Positions 10,003-18,378 of a stretch of 64,000 nucleotides of DNA are shown piece by piece. The notes under the pieces were generated by a model, which saw nothing but the letters and a program-made list of their open reading frames with translations, had not been told where the DNA came from and searched no databases. The DNA is from G963677485 sp942492855. GTDB taxonomy: Bacteria > Armatimonadota > HRBIN16. The stretch is taken from assembly GCA_942492855.1 (NCBI GenBank), contig OW818647.1, forward strand, positions 744,001 through 808,000. Reading direction: 5' to 3'. The first letter of the stretch is position 1; each line of letters starts with the position of its first letter. A program made the translations under genes and the position numbers.

Positions 10003-10305
10003 CTGCCGTGCCCTGAAGGACACGAGTTAAACACCATCTGCCTGCCGCGTCCTTCAGGGCAGTCTATTACCCACAAATCCAGATTGGGATCGTATCGACC
10101 ATGTGCCGCGACATAAATGTCTCGGCTACTGATCAACAAGCCCGCTAAACCGGGCTGCGGAGCTCCTTGCCGACAAAGATAACGTTCATGAAGACTGCTT
10201 CAGCAGTCTTGGTGTTCAATAGCCGAGACATTGATGTCGCGGAATCGGCGTCTACAGGCTCCGCAGATATTTATGGATAATAAGCCGCGTCCTTCAGGGC
10301 GCGGC
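10003..10305. repeat. Composite nested inverted-repeat element (B arms around core A, copy 3)
   Basis: Outer arms of family B (left GCCCTGAAGGACACG at about 10010, right GCCGCGTCCTTCAGGGCGCG at 10284) enclose the 137-bp core A at 10106-10242. The flanks continue the outer pairing: TTACCCACAAAT on the left mirrors ATTTATGGATAA on the right. Core hairpins are GCCCGCTAAACCGGGC and AGACTGCTTCAGCAGTCT. An extra copy of the B motif at 10047-10062 forms a local hairpin. No open frame is present, so this looks like a non-autonomous mobile element or a structured RNA/DNA element. Confidence 0.88.
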
Positions 10306-10382
10306 ATAAGGCTGGCTGCCGGAGATGCGCAGCCGAATGTAGATAGTATCATTACGCATCGATGGCCGCATGGCGGTCCGCA

Positions 10383-10432
10383 GCCTGTTTCAACAGGCTT
10401 GGTGGTCAATAGCCGAGACATTGATGTCGCGG
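10383..10432. repeat. Half copy (right arm) of core element A
   Basis: Only the right hairpin (AGCCTGTTTCAACAGGCT) and the right terminal arm ending GACATTGATGTCGCGG are present. It lies 78 bases beyond the composite element, so the 9979-10505 gap is filled almost entirely by this repeat family. Confidence 0.85.
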
Positions 10433-10505
10433 CAGCGGACGCGTCATGGCTTGGTCATGAGGATGTAAGCCGTTGACTGGCCGATTCAGCACATACCACC
10501 GGTAG

Positions 10506-10904
10506 TTACTTCATTCTGCGTCTGGCTAACCGAATCCCATACATAAGGAACGGCCATAAAATGAAAAATACCATATCTGAATAATGTTTTTGTTTGAAGC
10601 TTAAGTAGCCACCTAACATCATAAATACGACGAACAATAAGTTACCAGCTAGGCTTATGCCAGCACCCATTGGAGATCGCCAGAATGCTCTTATCGACTC
10701 GATACGAGCGAGGGTTTTCTCATCAGGCGCATATGGCAAATCAGATGAGGGGCCTGCCAGCTCTGCTGGTTGATTCTCAGGGTCGAAACACTGCTTGCAG
10801 ACGAAACGGCCGCGGTCGTTTAACAGGCAACTTGGGCAGAATGGCTTGTGGCAGATGTCGCAACTGGTTTTTGTATTTATGTCTGGATGGTTTACGCAGT
10901 TCAT
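10506..10904 (-). CDS. B-box-type zinc-finger membrane protein (paralogue)
   Basis: A protein of 132 residues with the same eight-ligand N-terminus as the gene at 2846: C3/H6, C15/C18, C23/C26, C36/C39, then the shared DRGRFVC.QC segment. Two hydrophobic helices occupy about residues 75-120. It sits 18 bases behind the gene at 10923 on the same strand, so the two are probably co-transcribed. AGGGG lies about 7 bases before the ATG. The function is unknown; zinc-binding and membrane anchoring are inferred from ligand spacing and hydrophobicity. Confidence 0.72.
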   Translation of the reverse strand: MNCVNHPDINTKTSCDICHKPFCPSCLLNDRGRFVCKQCFDPENQPAELAGPSSDLPYAPDEKTLARIESIRAFWRSPMGAGISLAGNLLFVVFMMLGGYLSFKQKHYSDMVFFILWPFLMYGIRLARRRMK

Positions 10905-10922
10905 TGTCGCCCCTTAGTCATA

Positions 10923-11354
10923 TCATCCGCCAATTATAATTGATAAAAGAGTCTTTTGCGCCATGATAAGTATGAACACGGCCACCATTAAAACCACGCT
11001 CATCACGATCGCCGCGTTGGCCAGATTCAAGCCCTTCAACTCCGGCTGTTCTTTCAGAATTCGCCTGGCCTTCACCGCTTTGAATATAGCGATGATAAAC
11101 AGCAAGACGCTAATAAATGGTAGGCTCACAAGCCCGACACTTACAAACCCTATCACCGCCAGCCTGAACGCAACCAGCGCGTCCTTGCACAGCAGCGATT
11201 CATCCAACGGCTCGTCTGGAGGGTTCATCGTATCATAGCACTTCTGGCACACAAACCGACCACGGTCATCCTGTAAAGTGCCTGCAGGAAACATCTGTTG
11301 GCACGTATCGCAACGATGCTCGGTTGGCATGTCAGGTAACAGCTTCACCTTCAT
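10923..11354 (-). CDS. Zinc-ribbon membrane protein, reduced paralogue
   Basis: A protein of 143 residues that aligns with the two B-box paralogues from its C15xxC18 pair and keeps C36xxC39 after DDRGRFVC. The C3/H6 and C23/C26 positions are replaced (L, P and G/T), leaving ligands for only one zinc. The remainder has two membrane helices (about 68-95 and 112-142). AAGGGGG upstream fits the ATG. It is the first gene of a likely two-gene unit with 10506. About 250 bases upstream (11355-11603) contain no gene or repeat I can recognise. Confidence 0.7.
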   Translation of the reverse strand: MKVKLLPDMPTEHRCDTCQQMFPAGTLQDDRGRFVCQKCYDTMNPPDEPLDESLLCKDALVAFRLAVIGFVSVGLVSLPFISVLLFIIAIFKAVKARRILKEQPELKGLNLANAAIVMSVVLMVAVFILIMAQKTLLSIIIGG

Positions 11355-11603
11355 ATAGCCCCCTTCATGTAATCCTATTCATATACTACAAGCGAAGTCT
11401 TGAAAAGTAAATACCCGCAAAATCGTGTGTGATGACAGACGCGCATATTGCTTAGAGGTGGGTACGTAGGCGAGGTGAAGAGTTGTGTAGCGGATTAGGG
11501 TTGTCAATATCCACGAGCGGCTATGTTCTAGCCGGCTTGTCTGGCGATGAACCCTGCCTTGATGTTACAGAATGACCGTTGCAGATAGATTCATTGTCCT
11601 GCA

Positions 11604-12119
11604 CTATTTGGTCAAGGTGGCGTCGATCTGGTGTCGAAGATCAACCGGTGTCTGCGATGGACTATATCCTTCAAGTTTTCGGCTGACCAGGCCTTTTTTG
11701 TCGATGATCACCACGGTAGGATAACTAGAGACTTGGAAAGCCGCTTGAAGCTGGCTGTCGTGATCCCATACCACTGGATATTCGATACCGAACTCCTTGA
11801 TGCCCTTATCTACGTTGGCGCGCGCGGTGTCAGTAGCCACGGCTAACAGAACCACATCCTTGCCTGCATATTCCCTGGCCACGTTGTTCATATCGGGTAT
11901 GCTCATTTTGCAGGGGGTACACCAGCTCGCCCAAAAATCCAGCACTACCACTTTACCCTGGTAATCACTCAATTTAACTGTGCTTCCATCAAGCAGGGTC
12001 AACGAAACCCCAGAGCTACCTTTGGGTGTTCGTGGGGTATTCGGGGCTGACAGCGCAAAAACCACATACGCAACCGCGATCACGGCTAAGATGGTAAGAA
12101 CGCGCCTTCGCATAATCAT
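11604..12119 (-). CDS. TlpA/ResA-like membrane-anchored thioredoxin
   Basis: A protein of 171 residues: an N-terminal membrane anchor (about 6-24) followed by an AhpC/TSA-TlpA thioredoxin fold with WASWCTPCKM (redox-active CxxC near residue 70) and the cis-proline segment SSYPTVVIIDKKG. Such proteins reduce disulfides outside the cytoplasmic membrane, for example in cytochrome c maturation. The ATG overlaps the previous gene's stop (ATGA), so it is translationally coupled as the last gene of the four-gene unit starting at 16344. Confidence 0.88.
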   Translation of the reverse strand: MIMRRRVLTILAVIAVAYVVFALSAPNTPRTPKGSSGVSLTLLDGSTVKLSDYQGKVVVLDFWASWCTPCKMSIPDMNNVAREYAGKDVVLLAVATDTARANVDKGIKEFGIEYPVVWDHDSQLQAAFQVSSYPTVVIIDKKGLVSRKLEGYSPSQTPVDLRHQIDATLTK

Positions 12120-12448
12120 ACGATCTCTGTCTCGCTTTCTGAGGGTTCAGGTGTTCGCAAACACAGTATGTATTCCCTAATCAGCATGATACCGGCTAGA
12201 ATCCCCACTACCAATCCTGCGGCTAGACTGTACCAATATCGCTGCCCGCTGGGATACGGAAAGACCCAGCTTAACAGTTGCCACGAGCACAATGACAGGC
12301 CGATCAGCGAAAGCCAATAGTTGCGCATCAATAGTAACAGCCACCGCCGGTGTGCTCCTTCAATCAGCTTGGATGGCGTGATAAAGGTGAGGACCGGCGC
12401 GCATATAAATGCAAAAGCAGCAATAGCTACATACGTCTCGTATACCAC
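12116..12448 (-). CDS. Small multi-pass membrane protein
   Basis: A protein of 110 residues with about three hydrophobic helices (roughly 5-25, 42-62 and 70-95) and a charged C-terminus. I recognise no family. It starts with GTG: the stop codon TAG of the preceding gene shares its G with this start, and its own stop overlaps the thioredoxin gene by four bases. This packing argues that the open frame is real. It is probably a membrane component working with the neighbouring gene at 12448. Confidence 0.7.
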   Translation of the reverse strand: MVYETYVAIAAFAFICAPVLTFITPSKLIEGAHRRWLLLLMRNYWLSLIGLSLCSWQLLSWVFPYPSGQRYWYSLAAGLVVGILAGIMLIREYILCLRTPEPSESETEIV

Positions 12449-12780
12449 TATTGCTGTCTCCTGTAGAGTATCATGCGGGTGAGTGTGATGGATATGAACA
12501 CCACCACACCATACCCAATACCGCCGATGAACGCCCCATCGCTTATTGACTGCGCCAATTGCTCATCACTGTGATCCATCACAAACATCAACATCGCCGA
12601 CAGGCCCAGCAACGGCGCAAACCCAAACAACCGGATCCGGCTGATAAACGCCTCGCCGCTGAGTTTCTGCCCTTTCCGCCTCATCCGAAGGTCGCCGATG
12701 GCGACCATCACAGGCAGAGCGAAGCAGACGATCGCCATAAACGGCGTCAGCAGGTCGAAGATATTCGTAAATTCATCCAC
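12448..12780 (-). CDS. Small multi-pass membrane protein
   Basis: A protein of 110 residues with three predicted helices (about 10-28, 50-66 and 78-103) and no recognised domain. It begins 12 bases after the stop of the large gene at 12793 and overlaps the next gene by one base. AGGG about 10 bases before the ATG is a modest ribosome-binding site. The function is unknown; the context is a tight operon with a glycosidase-like protein and a thioredoxin. Confidence 0.68.
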   Translation of the reverse strand: MDEFTNIFDLLTPFMAIVCFALPVMVAIGDLRMRRKGQKLSGEAFISRIRLFGFAPLLGLSAMLMFVMDHSDEQLAQSISDGAFIGGIGYGVVVFISITLTRMILYRRQQ

Positions 12781-12792
12781 AGACTGCCCTCG

Positions 12793-15700
12793 CTAAGCTA
12801 CACCAGGGGTGTGTGGTTTTCGATGTTTCCGACCGCCGCGCCGGCGCCGTTTGGCAGCAGCTAGCTCCTGCTCCTCAGCCTCGCGGGCAGCAAGCGCGTT
12901 GGCTTGCACCACTTCGGGTTCGTCAGGGATATTCAATCCAAGGGCCTTCAGCTCCTGCGGAGTGCCTGCCACCAGTATGTGGCTTTGACCCTTCTTCATC
13001 CCAAGCTTCAAGTTGGTGGTGCTGGCCGCCAGCACACGGTCTTCGATCAGATCGTATACCATCATCTTCATGGGCAGGACGATGCTTTTCGATCCGTCTT
13101 CCGTAGCATGGATGCATATGAAAGGCTGACTGACCCGCAAGATGTCTGAGCCGCTCTGGAACACAGAGACACCAGACAGCTTGAATATGTTGCGCAGAAG
13201 CTCCAGGTTGAGCTGACGCTCACCGATGAATATGCTCTTCCAGTTCCCCATGTCCTTACTGACCACGCTGGGTAAACCCGTCTGCACATATTCTGCAATG
13301 ACCGATGTTCCCTGCTCATTGCTGTAGTAGCTGGGGTTCAGGCGTTCGCGGACACCAAACTGCTTCGCCTTCAAGTGCTCCGCGATCGGGCTGCGGTCGC
13401 TGACGATGATGGAACCCGTCTCGCTGTTCCAGGGCTGCTGCCTGAGCTGCAGTCCTGTGACCTCGCGGATGCCGTCTTTGTGTTCGCCGTCCTCGTCATA
13501 TATACCCGCCGCATAGACCCAGACCAGTGTCTTGTTGTCGTTCTGCAGCTTCTCCTTGATGGCGGTGCGCACCTCGTTGCTGATCTGCAGTGCGTTCATG
13601 AACACGTATACTTTGGCCTCAGGGAAGGCCTTCCGCGTCAGGTCACTTTGCAGATACATGCCGAAATTCACGCCTGACTTCAAGACCACATCACGCTGTT
13701 GAAGCAGCAAGGGCAGTAGCAGCTTTTCAACATTCCGGATGTGTGTGATGCTGCACTCATCCACAATGAAGGCCACATCGGGCGTGGAGTTCATATTGCG
13801 ACACTCCATTAACCTTCGATACAGTGCGACCGCTTTGGCGGCGTGCTTCCAATGCTCTTCGTCTGCCAGCCAGCCCTCGCCCCAAAGGTCCATCCAACTG
13901 ATGCCGGTCTGACGGGCTAGTGCGCTACCGATGGCGCGTAATCGAGCCCCGGTGGTGCTTTCGCGGTCGGGGTGCTTCGGGTTGTAGGTGTCAGGTGTAT
14001 CACGCTTGGCGAAATACGGCTTAGTATCGTCCTCCATGATGAACAGCTTTTCGTGCAGAAGCACGCTGTCGATTGGAGCGGGGATACTGGAACCACTGCC
14101 CACCAGACGGTCACGATAGCTGGGTGGCGCACACACCATGTCGATACTGCTGGTAGAAAGAACCTCCGCCAGATCAAGGTGGCCGCTATAAGCCGTTGGG
14201 AAGTCCAGCGTATAGCCGTAGGGAACCGCGATCAGTCGGCGCGAATCACACGCCTTCTTGGAGGCGCGGCTTAACGAGACCAGGCGTTTGGCCACAGTGT
14301 CGCTGGCAAATTGCAGGAAATCCACCCATGGTCTTTCGCGGTGATTTTCGAACAGTGCCACGCCGGTATCTTTGACCTTAGCTGGGATCGGTGCATCATC
14401 GATGTTGACTGTGCCGTTATGCCACGACGCGCGTAGCAACACCGGATCATCCTTGTATTTAGCACGAAGCCATCGCCTGAAACATTCGACGGCAGCTTTA
14501 CATGTGTCATATCCCCGCTCATACTCGTGGAACCATTCGCGGCAATCCAGGTGGTAGCCCAGCAGCCGTTCGGCTTCGTCGTGCATCTCCATCTTTTGCG
14601 ACAGGTCGGTCACCACGGCCTCAGCCTCGGCCCAATACTCATCGCTGAAGAATGACGGCTCACCGGTTGACTTATCTTCATAAAGCGAGATTGCGTCGCG
14701 GTATCGACTTTTCCAGTCTTGCGGAGGCGTAAACATCAAGCGGATCATCACATACGCCTCAGGATCATGCTCTGTGACGAGTCTGATCTGGCGGCGTGCC
14801 TCTTCGACCGCGGTATCTACGGCCTTGACATCGATCACCAGTTCCATCAACATCATGTGCAGATGCACACCGGCGGAGGCTGCCATGCGAACCTGGTCCA
14901 GCACACGCCGTTCACTGGCTCCGCCGCTGATGTATCCAAAGAAGAACATCGGCGGTACGGCAGCACCCTGGATCACGATCTCGGTGTGGCCTCGTCGCAT
15001 ACCCAGCTTGATGGCTTCACGCTTGGGCAACGTCAGCTTCGGCACAACGACCTTGATTTTGGGCTCAGGGCGGCGTGCTCGTCTGACCGGCGCCGGTTTC
15101 GGCGCAACGGCCGGCTTGGGCGTTTCTACAGCCACAGGCTGAACAGCCACGGGCTGAGCAGCCTCAGGACGTGCTGCTTCAGACCGCCCACCACCGTGCC
15201 GGCCACCTTCACGACGGCCATCTGTTGGACGGCCACCTGATGGACGACTACCTGCGTGCCGACCATCAGCAGAACGAGCTTCAGGCCTGGCGTCAGCCGG
15301 TGGTGCCACTGGCTGGGTCACCGACGGGGTGGAAGCAGGCTGAGGTCTGGCTGGTTTCCGATTGCGCGTTCGGCTTGGCCTTTGAATCGGCGCCGGAGCA
15401 TCGGTGTTTGACGCTTCAACCGCATTAGTCGGCTCGGCAGCGACAGGCGGCGTGGGTAATACTTCTTGTGCCACGGCAGTTTCCGGTCGTTGGCGTGTGC
15501 GCCTCTGCCGGCTGCGGTCGCGGCGCGATCTGTTCTGGGGTTCGGCCACAATGGTGTCCAGCCCGGGTATCAATACCGGAACGGCCACTTCACTGGCGAC
15601 CTCAGGCGCGGCCACTGGCTGAGGTTGTGTTTCAACTGTGGTTGCTTCATCTACAGTGACTTTCGCAGGCTCGCGGCGACGGCGGTTGTTCCGTCCGCGT

Positions 15701-16344
15701 GGCTGAAGGTTGACCCGCAGGGTTTGGGTGTCTGCGGACTCTTCGGCTGATGCGGGCTCTGCCTCAACAGCTTCCACGGCTTGTTCTGCTGATGCTTCAC
15801 CCTCCGGCACATCACGTGCGGATTTTCGCTTCGCGCGGCGCCGTGAGTTGCGGCTGGGACGACTCGTCTGCTGTGCAGCTTCATCATCACCCTCAACCAC
15901 TACGGGCTGATCAGCCACAGGCTGCGGCTGCGGTGCGTCCACACTGACAGGAGCAGGTGCTGTTTCGGGCTGGGACTCGATTGGTGATTCCTCGGCCCGC
16001 GGAGCCCGTTCAGGCCGACGGCGCACTGGCCGGCGACGAGGGGCGCGCTGCGGTTCTACGGCTAGTTCGCCGGTATCGGCAGCATCGGAGGAAGTCTGGG
16101 GCGACACTGCCGGTGCTTCTACCGCGGCAGGTACAGACGGAACCGCTGGAGCAACGGGAGTAGACGCTTCGGCTGCTTCAGCCGGTTGAGGCTGGGTTGC
16201 TTTGCGTGCGGGGCGACGGCGTGAAGGGCGTGGCTTTGCCCCCTCTGCGACGGGAGCCTCACTGGTTTCCGCAGGCTGTGCTTCCACAGCGGGGGTGATT
16301 TCCGCGTTTTCGCGGTCAGAATCAGAGCTTCGGCGAGTGGCCAT
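12793..16344 (-). CDS. GH42-like protein with about 425-residue disordered Arg/Pro/Ala-rich N-terminus
   Basis: A protein of 1183 residues. Residues 1 to about 425 are low-complexity, rich in Ala, Pro, Glu and Arg, with RRRPARR-like clusters reminiscent of RNase E C-terminal regions. No signal peptide is present. From about residue 430 to the end it resembles the GH42-type protein at 30136 over most of its length: both have an IGYQ/LGYH acid-base strand, a F/WI(D/M)E(S/D)D nucleophile strand and a closing region around N(K/L)LVWV...GI. The predicted fold is a TIM barrel with a trimerisation-like domain. AAGGAG lies about 11 bases before the ATG. It heads the operon 16344-11604. Glycoside hydrolysis is likely, but the substrate and the role of the basic tail are unknown. 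Confidence 0.72.
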   Translation of the reverse strand: MATRRSSDSDRENAEITPAVEAQPAETSEAPVAEGAKPRPSRRRPARKATQPQPAEAAEASTPVAPAVPSVPAAVEAPAVSPQTSSDAADTGELAVEPQRAPRRRPVRRRPERAPRAEESPIESQPETAPAPVSVDAPQPQPVADQPVVVEGDDEAAQQTSRPSRNSRRRAKRKSARDVPEGEASAEQAVEAVEAEPASAEESADTQTLRVNLQPRGRNNRRRREPAKVTVDEATTVETQPQPVAAPEVASEVAVPVLIPGLDTIVAEPQNRSRRDRSRQRRTRQRPETAVAQEVLPTPPVAAEPTNAVEASNTDAPAPIQRPSRTRNRKPARPQPASTPSVTQPVAPPADARPEARSADGRHAGSRPSGGRPTDGRREGGRHGGGRSEAARPEAAQPVAVQPVAVETPKPAVAPKPAPVRRARRPEPKIKVVVPKLTLPKREAIKLGMRRGHTEIVIQGAAVPPMFFFGYISGGASERRVLDQVRMAASAGVHLHMMLMELVIDVKAVDTAVEEARRQIRLVTEHDPEAYVMIRLMFTPPQDWKSRYRDAISLYEDKSTGEPSFFSDEYWAEAEAVVTDLSQKMEMHDEAERLLGYHLDCREWFHEYERGYDTCKAAVECFRRWLRAKYKDDPVLLRASWHNGTVNIDDAPIPAKVKDTGVALFENHRERPWVDFLQFASDTVAKRLVSLSRASKKACDSRRLIAVPYGYTLDFPTAYSGHLDLAEVLSTSSIDMVCAPPSYRDRLVGSGSSIPAPIDSVLLHEKLFIMEDDTKPYFAKRDTPDTYNPKHPDRESTTGARLRAIGSALARQTGISWMDLWGEGWLADEEHWKHAAKAVALYRRLMECRNMNSTPDVAFIVDECSITHIRNVEKLLLPLLLQQRDVVLKSGVNFGMYLQSDLTRKAFPEAKVYVFMNALQISNEVRTAIKEKLQNDNKTLVWVYAAGIYDEDGEHKDGIREVTGLQLRQQPWNSETGSIIVSDRSPIAEHLKAKQFGVRERLNPSYYSNEQGTSVIAEYVQTGLPSVVSKDMGNWKSIFIGERQLNLELLRNIFKLSGVSVFQSGSDILRVSQPFICIHATEDGSKSIVLPMKMMVYDLIEDRVLAASTTNLKLGMKKGQSHILVAGTPQELKALGLNIPDEPEVVQANALAAREAEEQELAAAKRRRRGGRKHRKPHTPGVA

Positions 16345-16406
16345 CGGCGCTATATCTCCTTAAGTTAGGGGCGGCATTGCCGCAGGATGGCCCCGATACC
16401 CAAATT

Positions 16407-17087
16407 TCAGCGCGATTCGGCTATGTGCTCGAAGAAACTTAATAACTCATCGGGAGACTGGAACAACCACTCCGGGTTCTTCTCTTGCAGCATCTCCGCG
16501 GTGTGCGCTCCCCAACTTACGGCAGCAACCCTTACCCCTGCACGATGTCCGGCTTCAATATCGTAAGTCGCATCGCCAACATAGATTGTCTCTTCTGGCG
16601 AAGCGTTCAGCCGTTTCATAGCCTCCAGAACTGGGTCTGGATGAGGTTTTGGGTTCTTGGTATCTGAGGAGCAAACAACGGTGTCTGCGTTCTCTGCAAC
16701 ATGCATACGCGGCAGAAATTCAGCACACTCTTGAGCGTTCTTCGATGTCACTAGCCCCACACTGATGCCGGCCTGTTTGGCCACATCAAGTGTTTGTACA
16801 GCTTCGGTAAACAGAGTCTCCAAATGGCGGTAGCGGTCATACGCAATCACGGTATCGTCTTCCATGGCCTGGTGGTTGGGCGAAAATGACACATGGTGAT
16901 CAAACATCCGCATCTGAGTTTTGAGCGGAAGGCCTATGGAGTGGCGTATGACTTCGCGTGAGAGGTCGAGTTGGAGGTGTTTACTGAAGGTATCGTGCAG
17001 TGCGCGTACTATGGCCTCAACGGTATCTACCAGAGTGCCGTCGATATCGAATAGCGCGCAGCGAACGTTGGGCGTATCGGGATGCAA
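16407..17087 (-). CDS. HAD-family phosphatase (phosphoglycolate phosphatase-like)
   Basis: A protein of 226 residues. Motif I is FDIDGTLVDT near residue 13, motif II is the Ser of LVTSKN, a Lys in KNPKPHPDP serves motif III, and motif IV is VGDATYDIEAGHRAG. A cap domain lies between motifs I and II. This is the Gph/PpaX layout, which hydrolyses small phosphate esters in the cytoplasm. No ATG precedes motif I, so TTG at 17087 is the only sensible start; its ribosome-binding site is weak. It is transcribed upstream of the 16344 operon with a 62-base gap. Confidence 0.87.
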   Translation of the reverse strand: MHPDTPNVRCALFDIDGTLVDTVEAIVRALHDTFSKHLQLDLSREVIRHSIGLPLKTQMRMFDHHVSFSPNHQAMEDDTVIAYDRYRHLETLFTEAVQTLDVAKQAGISVGLVTSKNAQECAEFLPRMHVAENADTVVCSSDTKNPKPHPDPVLEAMKRLNASPEETIYVGDATYDIEAGHRAGVRVAAVSWGAHTAEMLQEKNPEWLFQSPDELLSFFEHIAESR

Positions 17088-17274
17088 ATCTGTAATTTAT
17101 CCAGTATTTATATAGTAAATCTGTTCCGGGCCTTTTATGCCATACCATTTGTATTATACACAAGCACACAGCCTATCACATCCGGTAAAATGTGTGCAGA
17201 AGCCATTTTGGAGGTTGATATCGAAATTATGTGCATGATCATGACGTTATACCTTGTATCAGCCTGCTGAGAAC

Positions 17275-17661
17275 ATGTCACAATCGGAACTGATGGAACT
17301 GGCCCGGCTTGCAGAAGCTCAGGCCGACTTCGCCACCGCCGCCCTGCACTACTCCGCCGCCGGAGCCCACGCGCAGGCGGCCGGCTGCTTGGAACGCAAC
17401 GCGGAGCCCCTGAAAGCCGCGGAGGCCTGGCAGATGGCCGGCGAACCGGCCGAGGCCAACCGCTGCATGGCGGAGCACCACGTGGCGCAAGGCGATATGC
17501 TGGCAGCGGCGAAGTGCATGGAAGCCAGTGCCGAGGAGGAGTTCTGGGCCTACCACCGCGCAGAACGCTACAGCCTGGCCGCGCGGTATTACAAACTGGC
17601 TGGCGATGAAACCCGCAGCGAGGCGTGCCATCACGCCGCGCGGTGTGCTTTGCGAGGGTAG
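17275..17661 (+). CDS. Small TPR/alpha-helical repeat protein
   Basis: A protein of 128 residues, almost entirely helical and Ala-rich, with a repeating 20-residue pattern (ARLAEAQADFATAALHYSAA, AAEAWQMAGEPAEANRCMAE, AARYYKLAGDETRSEACHHA) like TPR/SNAP-type helical pairs. Several Cys and His residues are spread along it, but no defined metal motif. I prefer ATG 17275 over the in-frame TTG at 17254; neither has a strong ribosome-binding site. Probably a cytoplasmic scaffold; partner unknown. Confidence 0.6.
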   Translation: MSQSELMELARLAEAQADFATAALHYSAAGAHAQAAGCLERNAEPLKAAEAWQMAGEPAEANRCMAEHHVAQGDMLAAAKCMEASAEEEFWAYHRAERYSLAARYYKLAGDETRSEACHHAARCALRG

Positions 17662-17682
17662 GTTTTGGGGAGTTCCGGAGTG

Positions 17683-17700
17683 TCACGCGAAGACGCGAAG
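17683..17700. repeat. Dispersed CTTCGCGTCTTCGCGTG motif
   Basis: A short element read here on the opposite strand. Related copies lie at 21072-21089, 33657-33683, 47768-47789 and 52064-52091, each between genes and close to other hairpins. I recall near-identical strings as abundant intergenic repeats in unrelated bacterial genomes; their function is not known. Confidence 0.7.
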
Positions 17701-17741
17701 GGAGGAAGAGGGAAAGCATGAACTGTCCACCTCTTCCCCAT

Positions 17742-17773
17742 GACCGGTCCGGTTTTCCCTTTCCGGGCCGGTC
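17742..17773. repeat. GACCGG hairpin, copy 1 (family D)
   Basis: Near-perfect inverted repeat: GACCGGTCCGG, a short TTTTCCCTTT loop, then CCGGGCCGGTC. The same 31-32 bp hairpin occurs in opposite orientation at 49823 and 54588. It could act as a bidirectional terminator after the TPR gene, but its recurrence argues for a repeat family. Confidence 0.8.
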
Positions 17774-17824
17774 TTTCCGGTTTCCTGTGAACGCAAGTCG
17801 CCAGATTGGCTCCCCGCCTTCCCG

Positions 17825-17917
17825 GCACCCACGAAGTGGGTAAGATTCTTATAGCCACGGGTCAGCGAAGCGCAACCCGTGGTAGGATACGCTAAACCTT
17901 ATACCCCCGAACGGGGG
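17825..17917. repeat. Palindromic element C, copy 1 (partial)
   Basis: Three successive hairpins: ACCCACGAAGTGGGT, CCACGGGT...ACCCGTGG around GCGAAGCGC, and CCCCCGAACGGGGG. The first two are shared with the full inverted-repeat element at 58571-58777. Confidence 0.8.
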
Positions 17918-17940
17918 TCTACAGCCTTGCTTGGCTATGT

Positions 17941-17998
17941 CCGGGGCGGTCTGACAGTACGCTAACAACAATAGACGAGTATTGACCGCGCCGGTCTG
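17941..17998. repeat. Inverted element E, copy 1
   Basis: CCGGGGCGGTCTGACAGTA, a variable centre, then ATTGACCGCGCCGGTCT. The reverse complement recurs at 51999-52057, and half arms lie near 47748 and 54542. Confidence 0.75.
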
Positions 17999-18027
17999 GT
18001 GGATAGCCAAACCATTCACAATCGCCG

Positions 18028-18076
18028 GGCCTTCCCGACGCCCGCCGGAACGCGGGCCGGTATTGATCAGCGACGG
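18028..18076. repeat. Family I repeat segment, inverted relative to 33478-33530
   Basis: This stretch, containing GGCCTTCCCGACGCC and TATTGATCAGCGACGG, is nearly the reverse complement of 33478-33530. It abuts the first 263-bp direct repeat. Confidence 0.75.
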
Positions 18077-18339
18077 TGGTGTCGATCGCTGGCGACCAGC
18101 AAGGCTGCCGCGGGTTTAGTCACCCACACGACTACGTTCTGGGAGCTGACGCTCCGGAAACTGCGTCTTGTGCGGGTTCCTGCACCGCACGGCTGATCAG
18201 TATCGGCCGGCGTCGCTTCGCTCCGGCCGGTGCAGGGATGCACCTGTCACCCACCGGTCATCATGGATGACCTGGGGTTGTAACGAAAAGAGATCCCATG
18301 TCTCAGCTTGAGCATATCCCTAAATCCCATCATGGGCCG
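18077..18339. repeat. 263-bp direct repeat, left copy
   Basis: It begins TGGTGTCGATC and ends CCCATCATGGGCCG. The right copy lies exactly 863 bases downstream (18940-19202) with the same length and only scattered differences. Both include GCTGATCAGTATCGGCCGG and an ATG TCT CAG CTT start preceded by AGAGATCCC. The two copies bracket the minisatellite. Confidence 0.88.
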
Positions 18340-18378
18340 TATCATGGGCCGCCGTTTGCTCACCTTGACCTGCTAGAA

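Noticed and set aside
11355..11603. tRNA or small RNA in the gap
   Set aside because: No cloverleaf or T-loop signature seen here or in other gaps; no tRNA gene was found in the window.
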